In this document: one piece after another, positions 36,979 to 46,912 of the stretch
Numbering within the stretch: the first letter of the stretch is position 1
How the letters are laid out: each line of letters starts with the position of its first letter
Notes under the pieces: generated by a model
The model's input: only the letters and a program-made list of their open reading frames with translations
The model's database searches: none
Told to the model about the DNA's origin: nothing
Origin: Chitinivibrio alkaliphilus ACht1
GTDB taxonomy: Bacteria > Fibrobacterota > Chitinivibrionia > Chitinivibrionales > Chitinivibrionaceae
NCBI RefSeq assembly: GCF_000474745.1
Contig: NZ_ASJR01000009.1
Location: 48,622 to 112,621, forward strand
DNA: 64,000 nt
Reading direction: 5' to 3'
Position numbers and translations under genes: made by a program

Positions 36979-38859
36979 TTAGTTATCGTTGGTTCGAGAA
37001 AAAGGAGCGTACGGGGCTGCACCACCGTTGAACTCCAAGTTATTATAAAATTCTACAAAGGTTAATCGAAGAGGGTGTACAAATGCTCCGAGGGCTGCCA
37101 AAATAAAATTAATGGTATGTCCCAGAAGAAGTATTGCTACAGTAAGAACACCCATGACAGCGGGGGCATCCCCGCCTGAAACCATAAAGGCGATTTCATT
37201 AAAGGCGTTTGCGAGAAGTCCACTTGCTAATCCTAATGCAAAGAGACGGATGTAGGAAAGCCCGTCTCCCATAATTCCTGTGACAAATTGATACAGCTCC
37301 CAAAACCCAAGAGGAAGTCGGAGGCCGATCTTTTTGTCTGGATTATTAAAGAAAAAGAGCAAGAACAGACCAAATAGTGCAACACTGCTTATGGCAGACC
37401 ATGAGAGGGCATTCATCACATCCGTTGCTGCCACAGAGTCCCGTGAAACGATTTGGAAAAATGTCGCCATATCCAAAAAGTTAATCTTTACGAGGGAAAG
37501 GGCAACAGAAAGAGTGAGAAGCAACGAGCCGAGCGGAAAGAGTGTAAAGCGTATTCCTCCGTCTCGAAATCGATTTACCCCCTTGAGAAGTATGCCCAGG
37601 CAAATTTGGATAACACCGAGAAAAACGGAGAATGCCATGGCGGGATACACCGTTTGTCCTCCAATTTCCTGCTCCTGCAAAAGTGCCATGTGTTGCCCGG
37701 AAAAGAGTTCTCCCTGCCATCCATTGAACAGAGGGGCACCAAACACGGTATTAAGCAGTACGCCACTAATCATGGTTGCTCCTCCGAGAATTGCGCCAAG
37801 AAACAGGAGTGGCAGCATTTTTTGAGGAAGAAGCTTTATTCCCAGCACTGCTGCAAGAACCATAAGAAATCCATACCCAAGATCTCCAAGGCAGAGCCCG
37901 AAAAAAAGCGCATAAAAGGGCGCAAAGAACGGGGTTGGGTCGAGTTCAAAATAGTCGGGGAGGTCAAAAATCTTTGTGATTGGTTCAAAGAGTTGTGCTC
38001 CGCGTTTATTTTTCATTTTTACCGGAACCTTGTCACCGCGGGTTGGCTCTGTAAATTCATACCAGCAGGAGTATTCCTCAAGGACCGCCTGTGTTTTTTC
38101 CTCAACCTTCACCGGAACCCAGCCCGTAAGATGGAGGAGCTTGTCCTGGGTGAGACCAGTCATAGAGTTTCGGGCCCGTTCAAAGCGAAGAGCACCCTCT
38201 ACTTCATCACGAAACTCTTGTATGCAGGCACGCTGTTTACTCACAGCCTTTTTTTCCTGAGCAATTTCCTCAAGGGTGGAGTCGATACGAGCGATTGTAT
38301 CTTCAACTTCTCTGAGGGATTTCATAGGGATAGCTGCAGCTTCCATGCCGTGGAGGGTTAGCACTTCATCCCGTGAGAACACAACGACATACTTTGATGC
38401 TCCCGCATCGGTAATCACTTCATAGGTCTGGCCTTCAAGAAGTTTCATATCTTTATTTGGGAGATCAAAAAAATGTGCATAGACTCCATGATGGCGGAGT
38501 TTGTCAAGTTCTTTCGGTGAGAAATTACCCCAGTTTGTGAGCTGTAGAACATCTTTTCGAAGGCTGTTTTTCTCAGTTTTCAGAGCTTCTTCTTTCTCAC
38601 AGAGTTCCTCAAATTGCGCAACAAGTTTTTCCCCATGGGTATTGGGTTCCTCATCCAAAGAGAGGCCTTTCATCCGTGAGATCTCACGAAGAACCTTGTC
38701 GATACGGAGTAACTCGCTTCTCGCAGCTTCTTCCTTTTTGCTGAGTGTTTCTTGCTGTGTCTCAATGTGAACAACCCCTGCTTCGCGAAGGCTTTCTAAG
38801 AAAGGCTCTTGTTCACGATGGTAGAGCAGTAACTCAAGTTTTTTCATTGGTTCAATCAT
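36979..38859 (-). CDS. ntpI: V-type ATPase subunit I (stator a-like subunit)
   Basis: 626 residues. N-terminal ~300 are soluble and helical; the C-terminal half has about seven membrane helices, with GLCLGDLGYG, GDGLSYIRLFALGLASG (conserved Arg of the ion path) and LGHTINF. It is the membrane stator that carries ions past the K ring. Its start overlaps subunit D's stop by 4 bp. Confidence 0.93.
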   Translation of the reverse strand: MIEPMKKLELLLYHREQEPFLESLREAGVVHIETQQETLSKKEEAARSELLRIDKVLREISRMKGLSLDEEPNTHGEKLVAQFEELCEKEEALKTEKNSLRKDVLQLTNWGNFSPKELDKLRHHGVYAHFFDLPNKDMKLLEGQTYEVITDAGASKYVVVFSRDEVLTLHGMEAAAIPMKSLREVEDTIARIDSTLEEIAQEKKAVSKQRACIQEFRDEVEGALRFERARNSMTGLTQDKLLHLTGWVPVKVEEKTQAVLEEYSCWYEFTEPTRGDKVPVKMKNKRGAQLFEPITKIFDLPDYFELDPTPFFAPFYALFFGLCLGDLGYGFLMVLAAVLGIKLLPQKMLPLLFLGAILGGATMISGVLLNTVFGAPLFNGWQGELFSGQHMALLQEQEIGGQTVYPAMAFSVFLGVIQICLGILLKGVNRFRDGGIRFTLFPLGSLLLTLSVALSLVKINFLDMATFFQIVSRDSVAATDVMNALSWSAISSVALFGLFLLFFFNNPDKKIGLRLPLGFWELYQFVTGIMGDGLSYIRLFALGLASGLLANAFNEIAFMVSGGDAPAVMGVLTVAILLLGHTINFILAALGAFVHPLRLTFVEFYNNLEFNGGAAPYAPFSRTNDN

Positions 38860-39455
38860 TGTGCCCCCGCAAGTTCAAGTTTCTTTTTTGTTATCTTCTG
38901 GGCGGCTTTTGCAATATTTTCTTTATCTTCGAGGAACCGTTTAATACTGGTTATTGCCCCTTGGTATGCCGGTATTTGAACCTTCTCATAGAGGTTCACC
39001 TTCTGGGTCGTCTTCTTTCGTGCGTACTCAAGAATAACGAGCCGTTCCCGTGCCACCTCTATTTCAATATCAAGGCGCGCAGCTTCTTTCAGTATTTGAA
39101 TACCCGTTGCTATCCATGAGGGGGTAGTGAAAAAACTCTCCGCTGAAATAGAGAAGTCAACATCTGTCAGAAAGGGTATTTTCACGCCGGCAATTTTTTT
39201 AAATTGCAAAGAAACATCCCGAACGGTGAATATCTGCTCGGGGAATTCTTCCCACAGAAGATGAAACTCCATCATTCGTTCATAATGCTGTTCATATACA
39301 GACCGGGCTGTGCGCAGCTCTTCCTTCGCCTTTTTTACCTCAAGACGAAGGGCTGTTTCCTTTGCCTTGAGGGTTGGAAGGGCGCGCCGTCGGATTTTTA
39401 AATCCTTTTCGAGGCGCTGCATTTCCGTTTTATTAAATTGAAATTTTAATGCCAT
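38856..39455 (-). CDS. ntpD: V-type ATPase subunit D (central stalk)
   Basis: 199 residues, almost entirely helical with a basic N-terminus (LKFQFNKTEMQRLEKDLKIR), the normal length for subunit D. It is the rotating stalk within the A3B3 head. It lies between subunit B and I genes. Confidence 0.9.
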   Translation of the reverse strand: MALKFQFNKTEMQRLEKDLKIRRRALPTLKAKETALRLEVKKAKEELRTARSVYEQHYERMMEFHLLWEEFPEQIFTVRDVSLQFKKIAGVKIPFLTDVDFSISAESFFTTPSWIATGIQILKEAARLDIEIEVARERLVILEYARKKTTQKVNLYEKVQIPAYQGAITSIKRFLEDKENIAKAAQKITKKKLELAGAQ

Positions 39456-39492
39456 TTTCTACAACCTCCTTCGGCAGTATGGTGACCGAAGA

Positions 39493-40815
39493 TTAATTGT
39501 GTTTCCAATATTTGTCCATGACGTCTTTCTTGATACCCACCTCTTCCTTGGAAAAGTATTTAGAAATGACTTCCCACGCTGTATCAAGCATTTTTTCAGT
39601 CTTAATTTCAACGTCAATTGCTAAGAGTTTCTCGGAATAATCTGAGGCATAGGAAAGACACCGTTCGTCGTAGTCGGTGAGATCGAAGCCGTTTTCCTGT
39701 TTTGTTTTGGCATTTGCCGCGTCGGCGTAGAGACGGACGCAGGCGTTCATCACCTGTGGATGATCTTCCCGTGTTTTCTTTCCAATTACCAGTTGTTTCA
39801 ACCGTGAAAGAGAACGGAATGGATCTACAATAACCTTCCCGACGTCAGTGTCGCGACGAAGGTAGAGTTGTCCCTCAGTGATATACCCCGTGTTATCGGG
39901 AATAGCGTGGGTGATATCGCCGCCGCTGAGGGTGGTAACCGCAATAATTGTGATTGAGCCGCCATCAGGAAATTGGACCGCCTTTTCATAATTTCTGGCC
40001 AGATCGGAGTAGAGAGAACCAGGCATACTGTCCTTGGACGGAATTTGGTCCATACGGTTTGATACAATGGCCAAGGCGTCGGCATAGAGGGTCATGTCCG
40101 TAAGAAGTACAAGGACTTTCATATTCTTTTCGACGGCAAAATACTCTGCCGCAGAAAGGGACATTCCCGGCACCAGAAGCCGTTCTACGGGAGCATCGTC
40201 AGTGGTATTCACAAAACTCACAATCCGATCCAGGGCTCCGGCATCGTCAAAACGCGCTTTATAGTAGAGGTAGTCATCGTTTGATAACCCCATGCCACCA
40301 AGGACGATCATATCTGCTTCAGCTTTCAATGCAACATCAGCCATTACCTGGTTGTATGGCTGGTCAGGATCCGCAAAAAAGGGAATTTTTTGGCCCGTTA
40401 CGAGGGCGTTATTGAGGTCAATTCCTGCAATCCCTGTGGGCATATACTCTGACGGCTGTTGTCGTCTTACGGGGTTTACAGAAGGCCCATCTATTTCAAT
40501 TTCATTTCCTTCAATGGCCGATCCACTGTCGATGGGTTCTCCATAGGCGTTAAAGAAGCGTCCCCGTAACTCATCAGAAACTTTCAACGTCGGAGCTTTT
40601 CCCGTAAAAACCACCTCTGTATTTGTGGCAATCCCCATGGTTCCGGGGAATACCTGTAAGGTTACTTCGTCGCCGTTGATTTTTACAACCTGGGCGGGCT
40701 TTCCTCCTACATAGGCCATCTCTTCGTTTCCAATACCCGTGGCACGAATGGTACATGTGGCCTTCGTAATTTTCTCTATTTTTGTATAAATTTTCTTAAA
40801 TGCCTTGGTTTTCAT
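39493..40815 (-). CDS. ntpB: V-type ATPase subunit B (non-catalytic)
   Basis: 440 residues with YMPTGIAGIDLNNALVTGQK, the B-subunit nucleotide-site motif that lacks a Walker A Lys-rich loop, followed by SLSRLKQLVIGKKTR. It alternates with subunit A in the head. Its ATG overlaps the stop of subunit A by 4 bp. Confidence 0.94.
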   Translation of the reverse strand: MKTKAFKKIYTKIEKITKATCTIRATGIGNEEMAYVGGKPAQVVKINGDEVTLQVFPGTMGIATNTEVVFTGKAPTLKVSDELRGRFFNAYGEPIDSGSAIEGNEIEIDGPSVNPVRRQQPSEYMPTGIAGIDLNNALVTGQKIPFFADPDQPYNQVMADVALKAEADMIVLGGMGLSNDDYLYYKARFDDAGALDRIVSFVNTTDDAPVERLLVPGMSLSAAEYFAVEKNMKVLVLLTDMTLYADALAIVSNRMDQIPSKDSMPGSLYSDLARNYEKAVQFPDGGSITIIAVTTLSGGDITHAIPDNTGYITEGQLYLRRDTDVGKVIVDPFRSLSRLKQLVIGKKTREDHPQVMNACVRLYADAANAKTKQENGFDLTDYDERCLSYASDYSEKLLAIDVEIKTEKMLDTAWEVISKYFSKEEVGIKKDVMDKYWKHN

Positions 40816-42653
40816 CGGTCAACGCCTCCGGCTTCTTTTGCTTCCAATTCCGCTTCCATATCAAGAGACTCATCAGCGTATTTTTCCTTTTGAGAAAAGT
40901 CGATACGTCGTGTCTCTACATGCTCCATAAGCTCTTTTTCAATTCGTTTAAAATCGTCACTCTGAAACTCTTGGTAATTCATCTGTTTCAGGAAGTTTAT
41001 GATCTTAATAAAAAATCCACCAACCTCATCAAAATTGTCAAATTCAAAGGAGTTTCGGCAGATATTCATTACAATGTTGACCATGTATGCCTGTCGCTCT
41101 ATGGGGGTCGAGGCATCAATGTCATTAAAGGCATCCTGTTGAAGAATGGCAAAGTCAATAATCTCAGACTTATTAAAGATGACATGGTACTCAATGGGAA
41201 CCCCGTCATCGCCAAGAATGTTAATTTGCTCGCGCGACTCTTTCCCACGTAGAAGAATATCCTTCATTTCAAAGACCATCTCAGACCACCCCTTCTGGAT
41301 CTTTTCGTCAAGATCAGCTGCCACCTCGGGATATTCAAGATATTTTGAATAACTTTCAATTGGGTCGATGGCGGGGTATCGTTTACTGTCAGCCCGTTCC
41401 TGTGCAAGGGCATAGAAACAGCGTGCAACCTTCTTTGTTGATTCTGTCACAGGCTCTTTGAGATTCCCCCCGGCGGGTGAGACCGTTCCGAGAAACGTAA
41501 TAGAACCACTTTCTCCATTGGGAAGCTCCACATATCCATTACGTGCATAGAAGTTTGATATAATGGCAGAAAGGTCCATGGGGAAGGCATCTTGGCCGGG
41601 AAGTTCTTCAAGACGGTTTGACATTTCCCGAAGTGCTTGAGCCCAGCGCGATGTAGAGTCTGCAAGAAGCAGCACCTTCTTTCCCATGGAACGATAGTAT
41701 TCGGCAATGGTCATGCCGGTGTACACCGATGCTTCACGGGCTGCCACGGGCATATTCGAGGTGTTGGCAATAATAATGGTCCGTTCCATGAGTTTTCGAC
41801 CTGATTTGGGATCTTCAAGCTCAGGAAACTCTGTAAAAATCTCCACTACCTCGTTGGCTCGCTCACCACAGGCAACCATGACGATAATATCGGCCTCGGC
41901 ATGCATTGAAAGAGCGTGTTGCAAAACCGTTTTTCCTGCGCCGAAGGGGCCGGGGATAAAACCGGTGCCACCCTCAGCAATAGGGTTGAGTGTATCTATG
42001 GCGCGAACCCCTGTTTCAAACATTTTCTTGGGACGGGGTTTGTTTTTATAGGCCGTGATACCTTCTTTTACAGCCCATTTTACGGTCATGGTCAAGCTTC
42101 GTTCTTCACCATTCTCATCTACAATGACCGCAATTTCCTCATCACTGGTGTACGCTCCTTCATCCACAATTGTTTTGATTGTGGCGGTTCCGGAGAGGTC
42201 GAAGGGTACCATTATTTTATGGTCAAGCCAGTTTTCTTTTACTTTACCAATCCACGAACCTGCTTGCACCGTGTCTCCGGCCGCAGCTGTGGGGGTAAAA
42301 TCCCATTTCTTTTCTTTCTCAAGAGGATCGGTGTACTCACCTCTTGTAAGGAAGACGCCGTCCATTTTTTGTAAATCGTTCTGCAACCCATCGTACGTTT
42401 TTGAAAGGAGCCCCGGTCCAAGAGATACGGAGAGCATTTCCCCGGTGAAGCGCACTTTTGAACCGACTTTTAGGCCTCGAGTGCTTTCAAAGACCTGGGC
42501 CGCAATGGTGTCTCCATCAATTTTTATCACCTCTGCCATGAGTTCTGTCTCGTCATGAGCAATATAACAGATCTCGTTTTGGCCTACTGGACCATCAACG
42601 GATATCTTAATGAGGTTTGAAACGATTCCTTCTATTTTACCTGTGGTGCTCAT
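40812..42653 (-). CDS. ntpA: V-type ATPase catalytic subunit A
   Basis: 613 residues. Walker A GPFGAGKT, catalytic segment ACGERANEVVEIF, and the non-homologous insertion typical of V-type A subunits. It hydrolyses or makes ATP. Family length and motifs are all normal. Confidence 0.95.
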   Translation of the reverse strand: MSTTGKIEGIVSNLIKISVDGPVGQNEICYIAHDETELMAEVIKIDGDTIAAQVFESTRGLKVGSKVRFTGEMLSVSLGPGLLSKTYDGLQNDLQKMDGVFLTRGEYTDPLEKEKKWDFTPTAAAGDTVQAGSWIGKVKENWLDHKIMVPFDLSGTATIKTIVDEGAYTSDEEIAVIVDENGEERSLTMTVKWAVKEGITAYKNKPRPKKMFETGVRAIDTLNPIAEGGTGFIPGPFGAGKTVLQHALSMHAEADIIVMVACGERANEVVEIFTEFPELEDPKSGRKLMERTIIIANTSNMPVAAREASVYTGMTIAEYYRSMGKKVLLLADSTSRWAQALREMSNRLEELPGQDAFPMDLSAIISNFYARNGYVELPNGESGSITFLGTVSPAGGNLKEPVTESTKKVARCFYALAQERADSKRYPAIDPIESYSKYLEYPEVAADLDEKIQKGWSEMVFEMKDILLRGKESREQINILGDDGVPIEYHVIFNKSEIIDFAILQQDAFNDIDASTPIERQAYMVNIVMNICRNSFEFDNFDEVGGFFIKIINFLKQMNYQEFQSDDFKRIEKELMEHVETRRIDFSQKEKYADESLDMEAELEAKEAGGVDR

Positions 42654-42674
42654 TGTTTGTTTATCCTTCCGTTA

Positions 42675-43478
42675 CTATTTCTTTAGTTGTACCATGGATT
42701 TTGTTTCTTGAAGCAACTCTTTGAGTCGCTTCTCAGCTCGCTCAGAATTGAGGTTGTTCCATCGTTCTACGGTATGCAATTTAATAATAAATGCAAGAAC
42801 GACCTCTACGGTGAACGTATACCCTTGTGTGAGTTCATCAAGGGTATTCCAGATAATTCTGTCGCGGCTGTTTTCCAGATCTATGGGGGTGTCGTAATTT
42901 GAAAGAACTTCCTCTACCCAGGGGTGCTGTGCAGACATGCCGAAGTCGCTGGCAGTGCTTTTGAGAATACGCTCCGCCGTTTCGTTGAGAGGAAGTACGC
43001 TTTTCTCACGTTCCTTGCCAAGAATATCCGCATTTCGGGCGCCGAAAAAGTTATGCATGTTTAGGTCAAACTCAGCCCACGCATTCACGAAAGAGTTGTT
43101 CATGGAACGAAGCGATTCATAGTACAGGGCATGGAGTTCATCCTCTTTCGTGAGAGTGCTGAAGAGGCGTACTTCGTCCTTCCTGTTTTGCAGATATTCA
43201 CACAGGTATGAGGGAAGTCCCTCAAGGGTTTCCAGACGAAACTCAAGAACTTCACGGGAGAAAAAACCGCGATGGTCAAATTGCTTTCTCCCCGCAAGAA
43301 GGGCAAGGCAGTTATCATTATCGTAGCGATGACAAAGATACCGCACTAAGCGCTGGTCTGCCGGGTCGAGTTCCTGTAGAATTTCCGCACGAAGCGTATG
43401 GGCCTGTAGCTTTTTACTGCTCCGCCCGCGTAGTAGGTCTGGCAACCCCGCAACAAGGTAGTAGTAGTTGCGTTTCAT
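42675..43478 (-). CDS. DUF2764 protein of the V-ATPase operon
   Basis: 267 residues starting MKRNYYYLVAGLPDL. A helical soluble protein found only in V-ATPase operons of Bacteroidetes, Chlamydiae, spirochaetes and relatives, where it sits between E and A as here. Subunits C and F are absent from this operon; DUF2764 may stand in for one of them, probably the C-like Vo-V1 connector, by position. Function is inference. Confidence 0.88.
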   Translation of the reverse strand: MKRNYYYLVAGLPDLLRGRSSKKLQAHTLRAEILQELDPADQRLVRYLCHRYDNDNCLALLAGRKQFDHRGFFSREVLEFRLETLEGLPSYLCEYLQNRKDEVRLFSTLTKEDELHALYYESLRSMNNSFVNAWAEFDLNMHNFFGARNADILGKEREKSVLPLNETAERILKSTASDFGMSAQHPWVEEVLSNYDTPIDLENSRDRIIWNTLDELTQGYTFTVEVVLAFIIKLHTVERWNNLNSERAEKRLKELLQETKSMVQLKK

Positions 43479-43483
43479 AACTC

Positions 43484-44089
43484 TTACTCTCCAAACAACA
43501 ATGTTTTAATTTTCGGACGAAGATATTCGCCGAAAAATGCCGCAAAGTCATCCTTTGAGAAGGTAATCTTATATCCCTCCTCAGGAGAGGCGATTTGGAA
43601 TCCTCCCTGCAGAGACGTTGATTCTGTAAGGGTGATTGTGCGCCCCAACTCTTTTTCTAAAGATGCAATGAGTTTTTTGTCCATCTCCGCACGCATCTTG
43701 GCGGGGATAATCACCTCGAGGGATGTCTCACCACCTTCCCAATTTTTCAAGGCATTTGTCACATATTCGCTCATTACGGCTGGGTCTGACAGGGTTTCTT
43801 TTACAGGATTATCCACTGTTTTGTGGATAATGAGGTCGGTAATTTCCTGCTTGAGGGCGCTCACAGCCTGATTACCTGCAAGGCGTATCTCGGACTGAGC
43901 ATTTTCAATCATCTCTTGGGCTTTTTTCTCCGCCGCATCTTTGATTTTTTCCGCTCGTTTCTCCGCTTCTTGAACGATGGATTCTGCTTCTTTCTGCGCT
44001 TCTTGAATAATCCGTTTCTTTTCCGCTTCACCCTTTTCAACACCTTCGTTCAGAAGTTTTTCCGCGAGTTGGGAAATTTTGCCTTCCAT
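43484..44089 (-). CDS. ntpE: V-type ATPase subunit E (peripheral stalk)
   Basis: 201 residues. A long charged helix (EKKRIIQEAQKEAESIV and repeats) followed by a compact C-terminal domain (KGG-like LQGGFQIASPEEGYKI). It is the peripheral stalk that links head and stator. First gene of the operon; CAGGAGGTT precedes the ATG. No separate subunit G/H gene was seen. The 190-bp divergent gap to lysS contains a TATAAT on the minus strand. Confidence 0.9.
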   Translation of the reverse strand: MEGKISQLAEKLLNEGVEKGEAEKKRIIQEAQKEAESIVQEAEKRAEKIKDAAEKKAQEMIENAQSEIRLAGNQAVSALKQEITDLIIHKTVDNPVKETLSDPAVMSEYVTNALKNWEGGETSLEVIIPAKMRAEMDKKLIASLEKELGRTITLTESTSLQGGFQIASPEEGYKITFSKDDFAAFFGEYLRPKIKTLLFGE

Positions 44090-44279
44090 TGAACCTCCTG
44101 TGGGTTTGGTTATTCCGTAACGTATAAATTATACATAATTGGGAAGCAAAGAGTATATAAAAATGAAATTTTATATTCCTCAGTGGAACAATAAGTAGGA
44201 TTTAGAGAGAGAAGAAGAACATGATTCTCTCCATAACGTATTTTATCAGGAATATTACATTGTCAGTATGAGGTGAGAC

Positions 44280-45755
44280 GTGACGAAGGAAACAATGAAT
44301 GATCAAATGAATGTTCGCCTAGAGAAAACAGAGAAGATTAGAGAGATCGGTCAACATCCCTATGCCGATCGGTACGAACGAACACATACCATCGCTGAAG
44401 CCGTGGAGCTCCCGGAAGGACATGGTGGTGTCCGTCTTGCGGGGCGCGTTGTTGCTCTGCGGAAGATGGGAAATCTCATGTTCGGACATCTTTTCGGCTA
44501 TGATGGTAAGATTCAGTTTGCCTTACAGAAAAAAAATCTCGGTGACACCTTTAAAGATTTTAAGAGTGTTGTTGATATTGGTGATTTCGTGGGGATCGAG
44601 GGGGAAATGATTCGTACAAAAACCGGTGAAAAAACTCTCAACAGTACCGGGTGGACTTTTTTGTCCAAGGCATTGCGCCCGCAACCTGAGAAGTTTCACG
44701 GGTTGACCGATTCGGAGCTAAAGCTGCGCCGACGGTATCTTGAACTCATCTCGAACCCGGATGTTATGGAGCGATTTAAAACACGATCAAAGGTAATACA
44801 GACTATCCGCTCCTTTCTTGATGCCCATGATTTTGTTGAAATAGATACGCCCGTCTTAACAAATAAGGCCAGCGGCGCCTTGGCCCGTCCTTTTGTTACC
44901 CATAATAATGCTCTTGATATTGATGTGTATTTGCGTATTGCCCCTGAAACGTACTTGAAACGTGCTGCTGCTGGGGGGTTTGAGCGGGTCTATGAGTTTG
45001 CCCGTTCCTTCCGTAATGAAGGGGTGGATGCGTCACATCTACCGGACTTTACGCTGCTGGAGTATTACGCCTCATATTGGAACTATGAGGATAATATGAA
45101 TTTTACCGAGCAGCTTATGAAGGATCTTGTGAATAAGATAACAGGAAGTGATACTATTGAGTATGATGGGAGAGAGATTTCCTTTGGAGGTGAATGGCCG
45201 CGAATCTCCTTTCGAGATCTCATTTTGCGCGATTGTGGTATTGATATCTACGAATGCCTTGAGCGGGAAGATATTTTGGAGGCCATGGAAGACAAAAATA
45301 TTCGCCTTGATGATGACATTGATATTCGTAATGCCGGACGAGGAACCCTCATCGACTTATTGTACAAAAAGGTCTCACGTCCTTCCATTATTGACCCCCT
45401 CTTTATTATCAAACACCCCCTCGATTTATCTCCCCTTGCTCGTCAGAGTGATGATAATGAGAAAGAGACAGATCGATTTCAATTGGTGATAAACGGGTGG
45501 GAAGTAATTAACGCCTATTCTGAGTTGGTTGATCCCCTTGATCAGAAAGAGCGGTTCCGTCAACAGGCTGCAGCGAAGGATGCCGGTGATGAAGATGCCA
45601 TGGAAGTTGATGAAGATTTCCTGACTTGTATGGAATATGGGATGCCTCCCATGTCAGGATGGGGTATGGGTATTGACAGAATTGTGGCATTACTGACAAA
45701 TGCCAAAACCTTGCGTGATGTGGTCCTGTTTCCTTTGCTTCGTCCGGAAGAGTAG
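44280..45755 (+). CDS. lysS: Lysyl-tRNA synthetase, class II
   Basis: 491 residues. OB-fold anticodon domain, then class II motif 1 (KVIQTIRSFLD..FVEIDTPVL), motif 2 (RSFRNEGVDASHLPDFTLLE) and motif 3 (PMSGWGMGIDRIVALL). It charges tRNA-Lys. The GTG at 44280 has AGGTGAG upstream; an ATG five codons on (44295) also has an AAGGA site, so the exact start is uncertain. Confidence 0.95.
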   Translation: MTKETMNDQMNVRLEKTEKIREIGQHPYADRYERTHTIAEAVELPEGHGGVRLAGRVVALRKMGNLMFGHLFGYDGKIQFALQKKNLGDTFKDFKSVVDIGDFVGIEGEMIRTKTGEKTLNSTGWTFLSKALRPQPEKFHGLTDSELKLRRRYLELISNPDVMERFKTRSKVIQTIRSFLDAHDFVEIDTPVLTNKASGALARPFVTHNNALDIDVYLRIAPETYLKRAAAGGFERVYEFARSFRNEGVDASHLPDFTLLEYYASYWNYEDNMNFTEQLMKDLVNKITGSDTIEYDGREISFGGEWPRISFRDLILRDCGIDIYECLEREDILEAMEDKNIRLDDDIDIRNAGRGTLIDLLYKKVSRPSIIDPLFIIKHPLDLSPLARQSDDNEKETDRFQLVINGWEVINAYSELVDPLDQKERFRQQAAAKDAGDEDAMEVDEDFLTCMEYGMPPMSGWGMGIDRIVALLTNAKTLRDVVLFPLLRPEE

Positions 45756-45780
45756 GGGGCTACCGCTATTTTTTAGAGTA

Positions 45781-45807
45781 GGGAGCCTCGAGAAGGCTCC
45801 CTTTTTT
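45781..45807 (+). terminator. Intrinsic terminator of lysS
   Basis: GGGAGCCT (45781-45788) pairs with AGGCTCCC (45794-45801) around 5 bases, followed by six T. It overlaps the 3' end of the convergent lipoprotein gene. Confidence 0.92.
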
Positions 45808-46912
45808 ATCGGCTGTATTGATCTTCTGCCCACGCTTCATAGGAGAATTTTTTGAGCCAGTCGTTAAAGGCGGCGTCTTGGGCAAGGTTTACAAGATAAT
45901 TATGAGCTAAATAGATATAGTCCAGGGAACGCAGGGTGTTATCTTCAAGCATGCGTGCGGGAAGATCTTCTATTTCATTCATACTCAAATCTATTTTCCT
46001 GCAGCGGTTGAGGGAGGCAATCTCCGCAGGAACCTCACGAATATTATTTCTACTGAAGTCAAGGTGGGTAAGCTTGTTTAGTTGTTGGATTTCTCCGGGA
46101 ATCTCGGTAATGTAGTTATGCGCCATGGAGAGATGTCGAAGGGGTAGAGAGAAAATCTCCGAGGTAAGATAGTGGATACCCGCGCGATCAAAATACATAT
46201 GGCTTACACGATTATTCGTTGTGTCAATATGATTCCACAGCTTTTCCGTATTCGGTTCCATGTAGTTGCGTTCCATAAAGCGCCACACCTGCTCCAAATC
46301 TTTTTCCAAGGGAGTAAACGTGGGTGTGTGGGTTGTATCACCGGACATAATGGTGGTATTTTTTTCATGGACTTGTGTATGCGTCGCAGAAGCGACGCGG
46401 TATCGGAGGGTTACTTCTCCCTGAGGAATATGAGGAAAAGTGAACGCTCCCGAAGAGTCAAGGGATGTTTTCCGTCCAAGGCCGGGGAGAGAAACCGTGG
46501 CTTCTTCCACCGCTTCGGGAAGAGCGATATCTCCCTGAAGCACCCCGCCTTTATGAAGGGTGAGACTGTCCGTAATATCAATAATGTTGCTGGAGGTGAC
46601 ATAGAGTTGTGTCACGGCCATGAGCGTATCCTCATAGACAAATTCACAGAGATAGGGTCCGGGGGTAAGGGCGGTGTCAATGCGAACCAGCCCATTTCTG
46701 TCAGTATGGAGCTGTAGTACCTCGGTGTCATGGGGTGCCTGGGCAGGACGAATATATACAGAGGCATGGGCAGCCGGCTGCATGCCGCCTGGACCTGTGT
46801 CAACAATGGCGACGGCTCCGTTGGTTGTTTCAGAGGTTGCTCCGGCGATATCGAGAGAGCATGAATAGGTAAGCAGAACACAGAGGAGTATCCAAAATCT
46901 ATTCTGTATCAT
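45806..46912 (-). CDS. Leucine-rich-repeat lipoprotein
   Basis: 368 residues. Lipoprotein signal with lipobox LTYSC (Cys18), then a short GATSETTNG stretch of a type common after the lipid Cys in Fibrobacterota proteins. Residues ~30-210 contain two beta-sandwich-like segments (carboxypeptidase-regulatory style: GLVRIDTALTPGPYLCEFVY, GAFTFPHIPQGEVTLRYRV). The C-terminal ~140 residues are LRRs (LRHLSMAHNYITEIPGEI, LTHLDFSRNNIREVPAEI, CRKIDLSMNEIEDLP). Protein binding at the cell surface is likely. It overlaps the upstream regulator gene by 14 bp. Confidence 0.8.
   Translation of the reverse strand: MIQNRFWILLCVLLTYSCSLDIAGATSETTNGAVAIVDTGPGGMQPAAHASVYIRPAQAPHDTEVLQLHTDRNGLVRIDTALTPGPYLCEFVYEDTLMAVTQLYVTSSNIIDITDSLTLHKGGVLQGDIALPEAVEEATVSLPGLGRKTSLDSSGAFTFPHIPQGEVTLRYRVASATHTQVHEKNTTIMSGDTTHTPTFTPLEKDLEQVWRFMERNYMEPNTEKLWNHIDTTNNRVSHMYFDRAGIHYLTSEIFSLPLRHLSMAHNYITEIPGEIQQLNKLTHLDFSRNNIREVPAEIASLNRCRKIDLSMNEIEDLPARMLEDNTLRSLDYIYLAHNYLVNLAQDAAFNDWLKKFSYEAWAEDQYSR

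Noticed and set aside
37453..38361. Plus-strand open frame of 302 codons
   Set aside because: Antisense of the V-ATPase subunit I gene; no family features.
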